Shown piece after piece: positions 23,301 through 32,560 of a stretch of 64,000 nucleotides of DNA. The position numbers were made by a program, and so were the translations under genes. Every line of letters starts with the position of its first letter. Positions within the stretch are counted from its first letter, which is position 1. The DNA comes from Gautieria morchelliformis (taxonomy: Eukaryota; Basidiomycota; Agaricomycetes; Gomphales; Gomphaceae): the NCBI GenBank assembly GCA_015179125.1, contig WHVA01000249.1, positions 1 to 64,000 on the forward strand, written 5' to 3'. Under the pieces are notes generated by a model that searched no databases, was not told the origin of the DNA, and was given only the letters and a program-made list of their open reading frames with translations.

Positions 23301-25332
23301 GAGAGTTCTGCAGGTTTTGCTGCATGTCCCGTGTCCCCCCCTGAAATGTGGCAGGCAGTATGGATCTTGCGCCCAAGTTGTTTGGATCTCTGTCATTGTC
23401 ATTGCGATGAAAGGCATCCATCATCTGGTTATACATCTCAGCACGGAGAGTGTGTTGGTTTGTCCTGATCCACCACAGCCTGCTTTGCTCTGCAGCGGCC
23501 CAAGAGTCTACAATGTACTGCTGGAATAATTTGCCAGCGCGCAGGAGTGTTGTAGGTTCTTCTGTTCTCTGGAAGAGACGATAGGAATGGAACTGAATTT
23601 GGGTGACATGCCCACTTCGCTCACGCCCGTCTGGTAATTGGCGATAGCGAATACCAGGTTGCCACCCCAACTCTCCCCTGGGAAAGAGCAAGACATAGTG
23701 AAGAGAGGCATAGTTTGGATTCATATCGGATACCCTTTGAAAGCGTCCACCTTTGAGCTGGACAATAACATCCCTAGGTTCAGGGTTGATGCCATCTCCA
23801 GGAAGAACCACCGCAATCTCATCCGCAGTAGGGATATTATACCTCCTAGGATCCCTGTGTTCCCTGTATGTGAGCCTAGCCCAGATCTCACCATTCTGTC
23901 CCTGAGCTCTGAGCCTCTCAGCCGCTTGTCTATATATGGGAACATGAGGATTGCATAAGAGGAGCATTTCCTGCAAGTCTCCCATGATAGTTGGAGACAG
24001 ACCTGGGTTACGCGTGTTCCTCTGTTCCAAAGCCAATGCTGGATCATATATATAAAGTTGGGCATACTGTATCCGCCTCCCAGGGTTAGGGATGAGAGAG
24101 CCATGAATATGATACAGTTCGCCCTGCAGCTTGAGGACATATGGACCACGACCCTCCCGAAGCAAATCTAGGTCAAAGTCGGCTCCCAAGGAAGTGAATG
24201 CAAATGCAGCATTGTACTGCCTGATGTTCTGGCGAAACTGTTTGGCCTCAGGGTCCTGGCCCTCTAAGAGCCGTCTCAATGGCTGAGGGAGCACTGGCAG
24301 CTCTGGAAGCTACACCTTTCCTTGTATACAGCAATCACCAAACCTGGGCCGCACATTTGAGGATTTCTGCAGGCGTTCTGCCATCCAGTGCAATGCTTTA
24401 CAGTCAGGGCAGGAAATAACCATGGGACCCAAATCATGACGCTGCACATCTGCCTCGATTATTCTAGAGCGACCAAGTGGAATAGGAGGAGGAGGTTGCT
24501 GAGGACGCTGCCGAGGTGCAGGGAGTGGCTGAGGAGGCTGAGGAGGTGCAGGGAGTGGCAGAAGATGCTGAGGAGGTGCAGGGAGTGGCAGAAGACGCTG
24601 TGGAGGTGCAGGGAGTGGCTGAGGTGGCTGAGGAGGTGCAGGGAGTGGCTGAGGTGGCTGAGGAGGTGCAGGGAGTTGCTGAGGAGGCTGAGGAGGTGCA
24701 GGGAGTCGCTGAAGAGGCTGCAGAAGCGCAGGGAGTAGCCGAGGCATTGGTCTTATTGCATTGGCCTGAGCCGGCAATGCTGCCACTCCTGCAGAACCTA
24801 CTACAGAAGGATTAGCTGCCTGTCTACCTCTTCCCAATTGCTGCAATATAGCAGACTGCTCAGCAGCCTGAGCACGCAACTGTGCAATTCCTGCAGAACC
24901 AACCACAGGAAGATTGGGAGGTGGCCGTATAGGCTCCTGCCTGTATCTTCTCACAGGCTGTGCTGCTGGGATTGCTGCTAACTGAGCACGCAGGGCTGCC
25001 ACCTGCTGTCCAGGACTGGGATCCGGAGGACGTGACGGCCCTGCAAGCATAGGAGGACGTGGTGGCCCTGCAAGGATAGGAGGACGTGATGGCCCAGCCA
25101 CAGGTTGTTGAAAAGGATCAGCGACATTGCTTCTAGGAGGAGGGCGAGGGATGGCAAAAGGCTGTGGTGGAGGGGGAGGCTGGTCCTGAGCTCTGACAGC
25201 AGCAGCAGCAAGTGCACGCGCTCTCCGATCAGTGGGCGACGTCATATGACCCTCTTGCTCCTCCCTTGCCCTTTCACGCTCCTGCTGACGATTTCTCTCT
25301 GGAGTAGAAGGATCCCTGAGAAATGTAGGCAT
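20308..25332 (-). CDS. Helitron Rep-helicase (RepHel) transposase with one in-frame stop
   Basis: The frame codes for about 1,670 residues with one in-frame TAG at 24,310-24,312. The first 340 residues are rich in P, Q and R, with a tandem LPAPPQPPQP-like repeat, and end in a CPDCKALHW zinc-like motif and FGDCC. This is the usual N-terminal landmark of Helitron helicases, so the stop splits one protein. The long part has the HUH Rep motif GLPHMHILIW (about 23,050), the two-tyrosine site YIHKYLYKGHDR (about 22,630), Walker A GSGGAGKS (about 21,590), DEAA box IWDEAAMQH (about 21,350) and the C-terminal YVGVSRGTNWNRV of PIF1-type helicases. The downstream part has no ATG near the stop. The protein nicks and unwinds the element for rolling-circle transposition. 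The TAG suggests a recently inactivated copy or read-through. Confidence 0.93.
24490..24740. repeat. Tandem 30-bp coding repeat in Helitron 1
   Basis: About eight imperfect 30-bp units of the form GGAGGTGCAGGGAGTGGCTG plus a GAGG / AGAC variant stretch. On the coding (minus) strand each unit gives ten residues of the form PLPAPPQPPQ. It sits in the proline-rich N-terminal region of the Rep-helicase frame. Confidence 0.88.
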
Positions 25333-25359
25333 AAGCTTAGAGGAACAATCAAGCTACCC

Positions 25360-25600
25360 CACTTCAACTTACATTTGCAAGCAGATGCTGTTGTTGTTAA
25401 TTTTCCTTGGGCAAAGTCAGGGGAATTTATTAATTTCTAATTAAATAAAAGTCAGACAGCTCACACCAGACCACAGAGAAATACATACATACCAAGGAAG
25501 GGACAGGGAGTTTGTTTGTTAGGCAAAGTCAAGGGAATTTATTAATTTCTATTTAAAAAAAAAAAAAAAAAAATGTCAGATGGCTCACACCAGACCACAG
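25360..25600. repeat. Two copies of a degenerate AT-rich repeat in the Helitron 1 leader
   Basis: About 25,379-25,490 and 25,520-25,610 share GGCAAAGTCA-GGGAATTTATTAATTTCTA followed by CAGA-GGCTCACACCAGACCACAGA. The first part also resembles the GCAAAGTCAGGAT repeats of Helitrons 2 and 3. An A-run of about 19 lies at 25,555-25,573, and a CCTGGT hexamer repeated four times is near 25,696. No gene was recognised between the transposase start and the element end. Confidence 0.6.
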
Positions 25601-26118
25601 ACAAATATATGTACCAAGGAAGGGATGGGGAATTTTTTTGATGAAAATATCCAAGTCTTCTTCGGCTATCCAACTGGAATAATTCCAGTAAAAGGTCCTG
25701 GTCCTGGTCCTGGTCCTGGGGAGATGTCTTCTTCAGCCACCAGTAGTGCAAGTCAACACTAAGAGAACTGCAATGCAATTGTGGCTCCCTCTAAGGCAGC
25801 CTGGGATGATTACCTGGCTCCTTAGCAGAGAAGCCTCGAGCGCTGGAGCCGGCAGACCGGCGTGAACCGCGGGTAGGGCGTAGGGCTCGCGGCTGCGCCG
25901 CTCGCGCGCTCCGCTGACAAACTAATGACCAAGCATTGGTCAGCGGGCCCACAACCACCCACCCCCCTCGTTTAACTCTTAGACTAGGTGGGTACCCGCG
26001 CTTCGCGCGGGGGTGTAGGTCAAACGCCTTGGTAAGGTCAAATGCATCAGTAAGATCAAGTGAATCAGTAAGGTCAAGTGCATTGGGGTAAATAGGATCA
26101 TGCAAAATATATCCCTGT

Positions 26119-26330
26119 TCATATAGTATCATGAGTCATGTATGCACCCATGGAACAGCCGAACATGCAGAGCTCTCTCTCAACCTCTGGGATGGCCCTC
26201 CCAGCGACTCTAGACATGAAAGTGGTAATGGTCTTGACTGAATCATCAGAGATTATAAGATTGCGCCTATTGTCATAATCCACAGGTTTCAAAGCTTGTG
26301 CATTGTGAAATAGATCCAATAGTGATCTTG
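26119..26330 (-). pseudogene. Remnant of an unknown ORF shared with Helitron 3
   Basis: A 66-residue minus-strand frame with a YDNRRNLII-DDSVKTITTFM block, nearly the same as in Helitron 3 at 28,770-28,870. The next about 120 bp (26,330-26,450) also match Helitron 3 (29,110-29,260), so Helitron 2 keeps a shortened version of that gene. No function was recognised. Confidence 0.5.
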
Positions 26331-26455
26331 GGGATCCTGAATTTTGACAATGGGGTTATATTGATGTGCCAGCTGATCCTCCGGTGACACTCTCACAGAA
26401 CCAGAAACAATACCAAAATCAGAAATGGGGGAAGACCCAAAGTGCAGTTGGGTAG

Positions 26456-26850
26456 CATGTCCTCACACATAACATGTCCTCACAGGTAGTGTGTCCCCAC
26501 ACATAACCTGTCCTCACAGCTAGCATGTCCCCCTACGTAACGTGTCCCCACCGGTAGTGTGTCGCCCCACGTAACGTGTCCCCACCGTTAGCGTGTCCCC
26601 CCATGTAACGTGTCCCCACCGGTAGCGTGTCCCCCCACGTAACGTGTCCCCACCGGTAGCGTGTCCCCACCGGTAGTGTGTCCCCACCGGTAGTGTGTCC
26701 CCACCGGTAGTGTGTCCCCACCGGTAGTGTGTCCCCACCGGTAGTGTGTCCTCACATGTAATGCGTCCCCACTGGTAGCATGTCCTCACATGTAACGTGT
26801 CCCCACACGTAATGTGTCCTCACACATAACGTGTCCCCACATGTGTGTCG
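26456..26850. repeat. 17-bp minisatellite in Helitron 2
   Basis: About 22 copies of a 17-bp unit, consensus CGGTAGTGTGTCCCCAC with CGTAACGTGTCCCC and CATGTAAC variants, directly abutting and without spacers. The middle copies (26,650-26,750) are identical, which suggests recent expansion. A related array is in Helitron 3. Confidence 0.92.
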
Positions 26851-26975
26851 CATCCCATGCATGTCTCCACGCATATGCGTGTCCCCATGCATAGTGTGTG
26901 TAGCATGCCCCTCAAGTATAGCATGCATAGCATGTCCCAATGGCATGTGTAGCATATCCCCAAGGGCCTCAAAGT

Positions 26976-27720
26976 GAAGCAAGCAGAGGCTGTTACTACT
27001 TATTAACTTTTAGCAAGCTCAGGGACATGTATCAATATCTATTTTGTGACATATACAGACATAAATAAAATAGTCAAGGAATCTATATTTAAGCAGCTCC
27101 TGTCATTAATTTTTAGCAAAGTCAGGATTATCTATTTTTCGAAAAAATGTCAAGAAAATGTCCAGTACATGTAAGCTGAAGCTGTTATTAATTTTAGCAA
27201 AGTTAGGATTATCTATTTTTCGAAAAATGTCAAGAAAATGCACTGTACATTTAACCTGGAGCTGTTGTCAATTTTCACAAAGTCAGGATAATTTATTGAT
27301 ATCTATTTGCGAAAAAATGTCAAAAAAGTACAGTACATTGAAGCAGAAGCTGTTATTAATGCCCAGCCAAAGCCAGAGAAGCCCAGAGACTGACAGAGAA
27401 ACCCAGAGCCCAGCCAAAGCCATAGTAAGCCAGCCACCAGTATAGCCAGAGAGGAGTGGCTGGTAAGTGGCTTTACAGTAAATAAAACAATAAAACAAAC
27501 CACATTTAAAAGCAGAATCTCATTAATTTTAGAGGGAACTTATTGATGTCTATTTTTGAAAAAAAACCTGAAAAATATTGATATTAAAATACTTTTTTTT
27601 CAGCAGTCTTTGGATTTTATTTAAATCTATTTTCAAAAAAAAAATAACAAAAATATAAAGCACATGTGAATGCAATATGATAAAAAAAAAGGAACCAATA
27701 AAATTATAAACACAAATCAA
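26976..27720. repeat. Degenerate ~85-bp AT-rich repeats in Helitron 2
   Basis: Four or more units of the type GCAGAAGCTGTTATTAATTTTAGCAAAGTCAGGAT, then TATCTATTTTCGAAAAAATGTCAAAAAA and GTACAGTACAT (about 26,976, 27,085, 27,174, 27,250, with weaker ones to 27,700). No coding sequence. The same unit is seen in Helitron 3 at about 30,110-30,360. Confidence 0.7.
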
Positions 27721-27909
27721 ATAAAATACATTGGAATGCATTAAAAAAGAGATATTACTTACCAATAGATAGCCAGCCAAGCCAATAGATAGTCAGCCAA
27801 CCAAAGCCATAGACAGCCAGCCAGCTAAAGGAGGAGACAGCAGACAGAGCTGACAGCAGACAGCACCCAGATCAGACAGAGCACAGAGCAGACAGCGGAC
27901 AGAGCAGAC

Positions 27910-27990
27910 AGCGCAGAGCACAGAGCACAGGGCACAGAGCACAGGGCACAGAGCACAGGGCACAGAGCACAGGGCACAGAGCACATAGCG
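27910..27990. repeat. 14-bp tandem repeat (GGGCACAGAGCACA)
   Basis: Four to five direct copies of GGGCACAGAGCACA, preceded by looser CAGACAGAGCAGACAGC repeats from about 27,835. Confidence 0.88.
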
Positions 27991-28694
27991 GACAGCAGAC
28001 AGAGGAATCGCCGGTTGGGCAGGTTCCTGGCGTTATGTCCTTACCGTTCGGCCTTTATACCGTGCGCGCGTGTCGTGCACGGACCACACTCGCGTATGCG
28101 CGCTCTGGTCGCGAACGGGTCATGTGACCACTGCGCAGCATTCTCTCGCGGCTGCGCCGCTCGCCGCTGACCTAATTTGGAACGCAAACGGTCACGTGAC
28201 CATGCTGCGCAGCGTTCTTGGCTCGCGGCTGCGCCGCTCGCGCGCTCCGCTGACAAACTAATGACCAAGCATTGGTCAGCATTTGTCAGCGCGCCCACAA
28301 CCTCCCACCGTGCTGCTTTCACCTATAGGAACTAGGTGGGTACCCGCGCTTCGCGCGGGGGTTTAAGTCAAATGCATCAGTAAGGTCAAATGCATAGGTA
28401 AGGTCAAATGCATTGGGGTAAATAAAATGCATCTTGCACAATATATCCTCTTCTCATGTTTCCCATGTCCCCTTTATGTCATGTGCTCCCTGTGTGTATA
28501 TTCTCAAAAGGTGTGATGATTATATGCATTTTCTCCGTATGGGATGTTCATATATACCTATCATCTACTTCATAAAGGTCTGGGTCATATGCCTCATTAT
28601 CAGCTGGGTTGCCCAAGGTGCAGGGATACCGACTTAAGGGCCTTGAGGAGCTTTGATAAAGTGTTTCTGTGCTGCAACCTGCACTGCGGTTCTC

Positions 28695-29673
28695 CTAGTG
28701 CACCCCAGTATGGGTAGGGTGTTCCCTGGTGTAGTGTGCGTACACAGATACAAACATGCAGACCTCCCTCTCTACATCTGTGATGGTCCTCGCAGCAACT
28801 CTAGACATGAAAGTGGTAATAGTCTTGACTGAATCATCAGGTATTATAAGATTGCGCCTATTATCATATTCCACAGGTTTCAAAGCTTTGAGAAGGCTTT
28901 CATCTTGAAGAACAGAAAAGTGGCTCCATTCCATAGTTGATGTGCCACTTTGGGAGTCACTGCACTGTCTTGGAACCATGCAGGAATGCCATCAGGAAAT
29001 CCATCATGAAAGGACTCATCAAAATAATGGAATCCATGCACACCAGACACATGTCAAAAGTGAACAGTTTACATGTTACATTCCAGTAGCAATTCCTTGC
29101 CCTTGTGCATTGTGAAATAGATCCAATAGTGATCTTGGGGATCCTTAATTTTGACAATGCTTGTATATATATATATGCCAGCTGATCCTCCGGTGACACT
29201 CTCAGAGAAATAGAAACAATACCAAAATCAGAAATGGGGGAAGACCCAAAATGCAGTTGGATTTGATGTGCTCTGTCCCTTCCTTGGTTGTTGTTGAGTA
29301 AATCCCAAGCATGAGTCCCAAGGCAGACAGATGTGATGATAGGTGGGACATTTCCTTTTCTTGTGATGTGTGTTCTCATTTTACTCTGCACAGCTGCGGT
29401 TGGTGCTGTAGGCCACCTATTGCTCCCATCCAAGTTGCCTTCATTGATCGGTGTTCCAAGCTTGACAATAAAGGCAGTTGATCCATCAGGGAGTGGTGAA
29501 TTGATCGCTTTGTATCTGAGGGCTGGGTGCCCCTTGCTCACACTCATGTGAGCTAACTCCGCTATACATGCCAGGACTGGATAGTACAAAGTCAGATCTA
29601 TGCTATCTGTTTTGCCTGGTGACCAAAGAGGCGGTTGAACTGCTAATAACCTCAGTAGATAGCATGTCCTCAC
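28695..29673 (-). CDS. Unknown ORF(s) carried by Helitron 3
   Basis: Two minus-strand frames: about 238 residues (28,957-29,673) and a further 94 (28,695-28,979) that overlap it in another frame. The first holds TDSIDLTLYYPVLACIAEL, GSNRWPTAPTAAVQ, RKGNVPPIITSVCLGTHAWDLL and HFGSSPISDFGIVS; the second holds ALKPVEYDNRRNLIIPDD. The block in the second frame is also kept in Helitron 2, so the two frames may be exons of one captured or element-borne gene (a frameshift is the alternative). No family was recognised. No signal peptide or membrane segment is evident. Confidence 0.45.
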
Positions 29674-30020
29674 CCGTAGCGTGTCCTCACCTGTAGCGTG
29701 TCCTCACCCGTAGCGTGTCCTCACATGCAGCATGTCCTCACACGTAGCGTGTCCTCACATGCAGTGTGTCCCGAAACTTGTAGTGTGTCCCCAAGTATAG
29801 CATGTGTAGGGTAGTCTGACCCTCAAGTATAGCATGCGTGGCATGTCCCCCATGCAAGTGTCCCCCAAGTATAGTGTGCATAACATATCCCGTGTTTGTA
29901 GCGTGTCCCCCATGCATGGTGTGTCACCCTGTAGTGTGTAGCTTGTCCCTTGTTTATAGCATGTTGCCCTATAGTGTGCCTAGCATGTCCCTATAGTGTG
30001 TGTAGCATCCCCATGTTTAA
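29655..30020. repeat. 17-bp repeat array in Helitron 3
   Basis: About five regular copies of GTAGCGTGTCCTCACCC at 29,675-29,755, decaying into looser GTAGTGTGTCCCCAAGTATAGCAT units to about 30,020. Related to the minisatellite in Helitron 2. Confidence 0.82.
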
Positions 30021-30388
30021 CATATCCCCAAGAGCCTCAAAGTGAATTTATTGTAGGGGCAATATAACAGAGGGTTTATAGTGAATATTAGAGGAATAGA
30101 CTTATTTATATTTGCAAGCAGAGGCTGTTACTTATCATTAACTTTAGCAAACTCAGGGAAATTTATTAATATTTGTTTTAACATAGACAGTATACAAAAT
30201 AAAATAATAACAAAAGAAACTACATTGCAAGCAGAGCCTGTTGTCATTAATTTTAGCAAGTTCAGGATAATGTATTGATATCTATTTCTCGAAAAAATGT
30301 CAAAAAATATACAGTACATATGGTAAAATACAATAACAAAAGAGATAAAAATAATATTACAGAATTTACATCGGATCAAATAGCAATA

Positions 30389-30479
30389 TTACCCCTAAGG
30401 AGACCCAGCAACAGCAAGAGACACCCAGAGAAACTATCTCTGGGTGTCTCTTGCTGTTGCTGGGTCTCCTTGGGGGTAA
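30389..30479. repeat. 42-bp near-perfect inverted repeat (hairpin) in Helitron 3
   Basis: Arms 30,389-30,430 and 30,438-30,479 are complementary at 41 of 42 positions with a 7-base loop (AAACTAT). The arm starts TTACCCCTAAGGAGACCC and ends GACACCCAGAG. It lies in a non-coding part of the element. Confidence 0.93.
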
Positions 30480-30790
30480 AAGAGTAAGCCAACCATATAG
30501 CAGCCAGAGAGGAGTGACCGGTGATGGCTTTCCAGCGTTGCTCTTTATACTGAGCGAAGCCCGTGCACGGACCACCCTCGCGTATGTGGTCGCGAGGGAC
30601 GTGAGTGGGTCACGTGACCAGCCACGCTGTCAGCGTCAACTCGCGGCTAGCGTCAACTCGTGGCTGCGCCACTCGCTCGCGATTGGACAGGGAAGTGGCG
30701 CTGGCTCGCGATTGGTTGGCTGACTAAGATTACCAATCATGACATAAGCGACGCCCACAACCACCGTTACGGGCGCGATTCACTTTTTGA

Positions 30791-30877
30791 TTTGCCCCAT
30801 CCGTTTGTAGCTCCCCACAACACCAAGTCGGTGCTGCCCCCTCCCTCCCCGTCCCCTCTGCACGATAATTCAACAAC
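30791..30877 (+). promoter_or_regulatory. Short remaining 5' region of the syntaxin gene
   Basis: Only 87 bp separate the Helitron end from the syntaxin ATG. The stretch is pyrimidine-rich (CCCCCTCCCTCCCCGTCCCCTCTGC, in two runs), as is common just upstream of fungal start codons. No TATA box is seen in it. Any further promoter elements must come from Helitron sequence or lie within the gene. Confidence 0.6.
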
Positions 30878-32207
30878 ATGGCTAGGGATAGATTGGCAGC
30901 CATGCGTGTGAGCCCATTGTCAGATGAAATGAGCTCCCTATCTAACCTAGTCCAGGCTCAGCAGCAGGGCGGTTACAACGATGGGGCTGACTATCAGAGC
31001 CCGCGTACCAACCCATATGCGCAGCAAGATGAGCGGTATGAGATGACTGATGTCAACCATGAAAGCACCGTTCCTCTCACCGCTGGGGAGGCTGGCGACG
31101 ACATGTCTTCGTTTTATTCCGAGGTGGATAGAGTTTTACTGTCTCAAGAAGTTCTGACGTTTGTGTTACAGATCAGCTCCATACAAGACAGTCTGAGAAT
31201 GTTCAACGATAACGTGTCGCGTATCTCGGACCTTCATTCGCGATCTTTGAACAACATGGACGAAGCATCGGCCCAACGTAATGCGAATCAACTTGACGGA
31301 CTAGTGGAGGAGACGAGTGCGTTGAGCAACGAGCTCAAGGTTCGCATCAAGAACCTTCAAAAGAAGGGTGGCAGCGGAAGGGATGGACAGATCCGCAAGC
31401 AACAGGTGCGTACCACCTGTGATAGACCGAATATATTCGCTTGACCATAGACGGACAATGCAGACGGGTTTGGTGAAGCAGAAGTTCGTCGAGGCCATTC
31501 AAAACTATCAACAGGTGGAACAGCAGTACCGGGCTAAGTACAAACAACGCATGGAGCGGCAATTCAAGATTGGTAGTTAATAGTCACCTGTCGATGCCCT
31601 CAAGCTGATTTCTGTCTAGTCAAGCCTGATGCTACCCCCGATGAAGTCAAGGCGGTAGTCAACGACGACCAGGGCGGACAGATCTTCGCTCAAGCTGTAA
31701 GGTTCATTCCTTTTGTGCTTCGTTTATCTCATCCCGCGTAATAGCTTCAATCTTCCGATCGCTACGGCGAGTCGCGCGCGGCCTATCGTGAGGTCCAAGA
31801 GCGCCACGAAGACATTAAAAGAATTGAGCGTACTCTGGGCGAGCTGGCGCAGCTCTTCAATGACGTAAGTCCTTAGCAGACCTTCGCAGGGCGCTGTGAT
31901 CTTATCCCTATTAGATGAGCATTCTCGTTGAGCAGCAAGATGAAACCATCGAGACTATCCAGACGGCAGCCATGAATGTCGAGAAGGACACGGAAGTCGG
32001 GTACGTCATTGGCTTTTACGAGTCGATGCTTGTCTGTCTAAGACACTGGTCAGATTACAATACACAGACAAAGCAGTTGCTTCGGCCCGGGCTGCGCGCA
32101 AGAAGCGATGGATCTGTTTCATCATTATCCTCATTATCCTCGCAATCGTCGGGATCGTCGTTGGCGTCGTAGTCTCACGAAATGTCAACAATGGCAACAC
32201 CAACTAA
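30878..32207 (+). CDS. SSO1: Plasma-membrane syntaxin (t-SNARE, Sso1/Psy1 type)
   Basis: Seven exons are readable: 30,878-31,123, 31,172-31,405, 31,464-31,572, 31,620-31,696, 31,745-31,864, 31,915-32,000 and 32,054-32,207. They total 1,026 nt, giving 341 residues with GT...AG introns of 47-58 bp. The N-terminal part is unstructured, the Habc region follows (SSIQDSLRMFNDNVSRI ... IRKQQTGLVKQKFVEAIQNYQ), then the SNARE motif with the conserved Q layer (ERTLGELAQLFNDMSILVEQQ), and a C-terminal anchor (RKKRWICF then about 20 I/V/L residues). The protein acts at the plasma membrane in exocytic vesicle fusion with SNAP-25 (Sec9) and VAMP partners. The start is the first ATG in frame. The gene is isolated among transposons, with a Helitron array directly upstream. 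Confidence 0.95.
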
Positions 32208-32560
32208 TTGCTCGGAAACCGTCTCCTTGTGGAAAGTCCATTTTATCCTATCGAGCCTCTCCTTCTCTATCTCCTTCTCTATCTCTGCATGTGCTCCGCG
32301 GGCGAGGCCCTGGCGTGTCCGTGCCTATGTTGGCGAGGGTTGCGTTCTTCAGAAAGGCCCGGTCGTTTGCACATCGTCCCTGGACGGCGCCCATGGACCC
32401 ATGGACCCACTAACCCTATATTTACATGATATCCTACAACGAAAGAGGACGCGTCCACATTACTAAGTATATCTAAATTTAACTATTACTCCATTTGCCA
32501 AAAATATTCTTTTTACTTGCCCCCTCACGCACAGGTCAATTGTGTGATTCTATTTACTCT
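32208..32560. other. 3' flank of syntaxin; no gene seen
   Basis: Open frames up to about 100 residues overlap here on both strands but show no family motif. The sequence is likely 3' UTR and spacer. Confidence 0.45.

Larger units (their letters stand above)
20159..25983 (-). mobile_element. Helitron 1 (carries Rep-helicase frame)
   Basis: On the minus strand the element runs from TCTAAGAG (25,983) to CTAG (20,162-20,159). Its 3' end has the Helitron hairpin CCCGCGCGAAGCGCGGG, 8 bases before the terminal CTAG, and the next minus-strand base is T, as expected for insertion between A and T. An 18-bp repeated motif (CAGTAAGGTCAAATGCAT-like on the plus strand) lies just inside the 3' end in copies 2 and 3, with a weaker trace here. 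The 5' end abuts the 3' end of Helitron 2 with no spacer. It contains one long reading frame (20,308-25,332). Confidence 0.92.
25984..28330 (-). mobile_element. Helitron 2, non-autonomous
   Basis: Same 3' terminus as Helitron 1: hairpin CCCGCGCGAAGCGCGGG and CTAG ending at 25,984. The 5' end is TCCTATAGG at 28,330. The GC-rich 5' subterminal region (GCTCGCGGCTGCGCCGCTCGCGCG, in pieces, to GCATTGGTCAGC) is nearly identical to that of Helitron 1 (25,870-25,945 versus 28,203-28,285), which ties the two into one family. No transposase is present. Contents: a remnant of an unknown ORF shared with Helitron 3, a 17-bp minisatellite, AT-rich repeats and a 14-bp repeat. Confidence 0.88.
28332..30790 (-). 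mobile_element. Helitron 3, non-autonomous, next to the syntaxin promoter
   Basis: The 3' end has the same hairpin and CTAG (28,335-28,332), followed on the minus strand by T. The 5' end is TCAAAAAGTGAATCG at 30,790, preceded on the minus strand by A. The A/T flanks are exactly those expected of Helitrons. It carries an unknown ORF, a 17-bp repeat array, AT-rich repeats and a strong 42-bp inverted repeat. Its 5' subterminal region (CGTGGCTGCGCCACTCGC, GGTTGTGGGC) is related to but diverged from those of Helitrons 1 and 2. Confidence 0.88.

Noticed and set aside
24388-24815. Plus-strand open frames across the Helitron N-terminal region
   Set aside because: They are shadows of the 30-bp coding repeat; the minus-strand frame joins recognised Helitron motifs.
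26456-26850. Short regular repeats resembling a CRISPR array
   Set aside because: The 17-bp units abut directly with no unique spacers, in a eukaryotic Helitron; it is a minisatellite.
27158-27445. 95-residue frame in Helitron 2
   Set aside because: It is built from the AT-rich ~85-bp repeats and has no independent coding signal.
32182-32466. Frames after the syntaxin stop as a separate gene
   Set aside because: Three overlapping frames of similar length, none with a motif; most likely 3' UTR and spacer.
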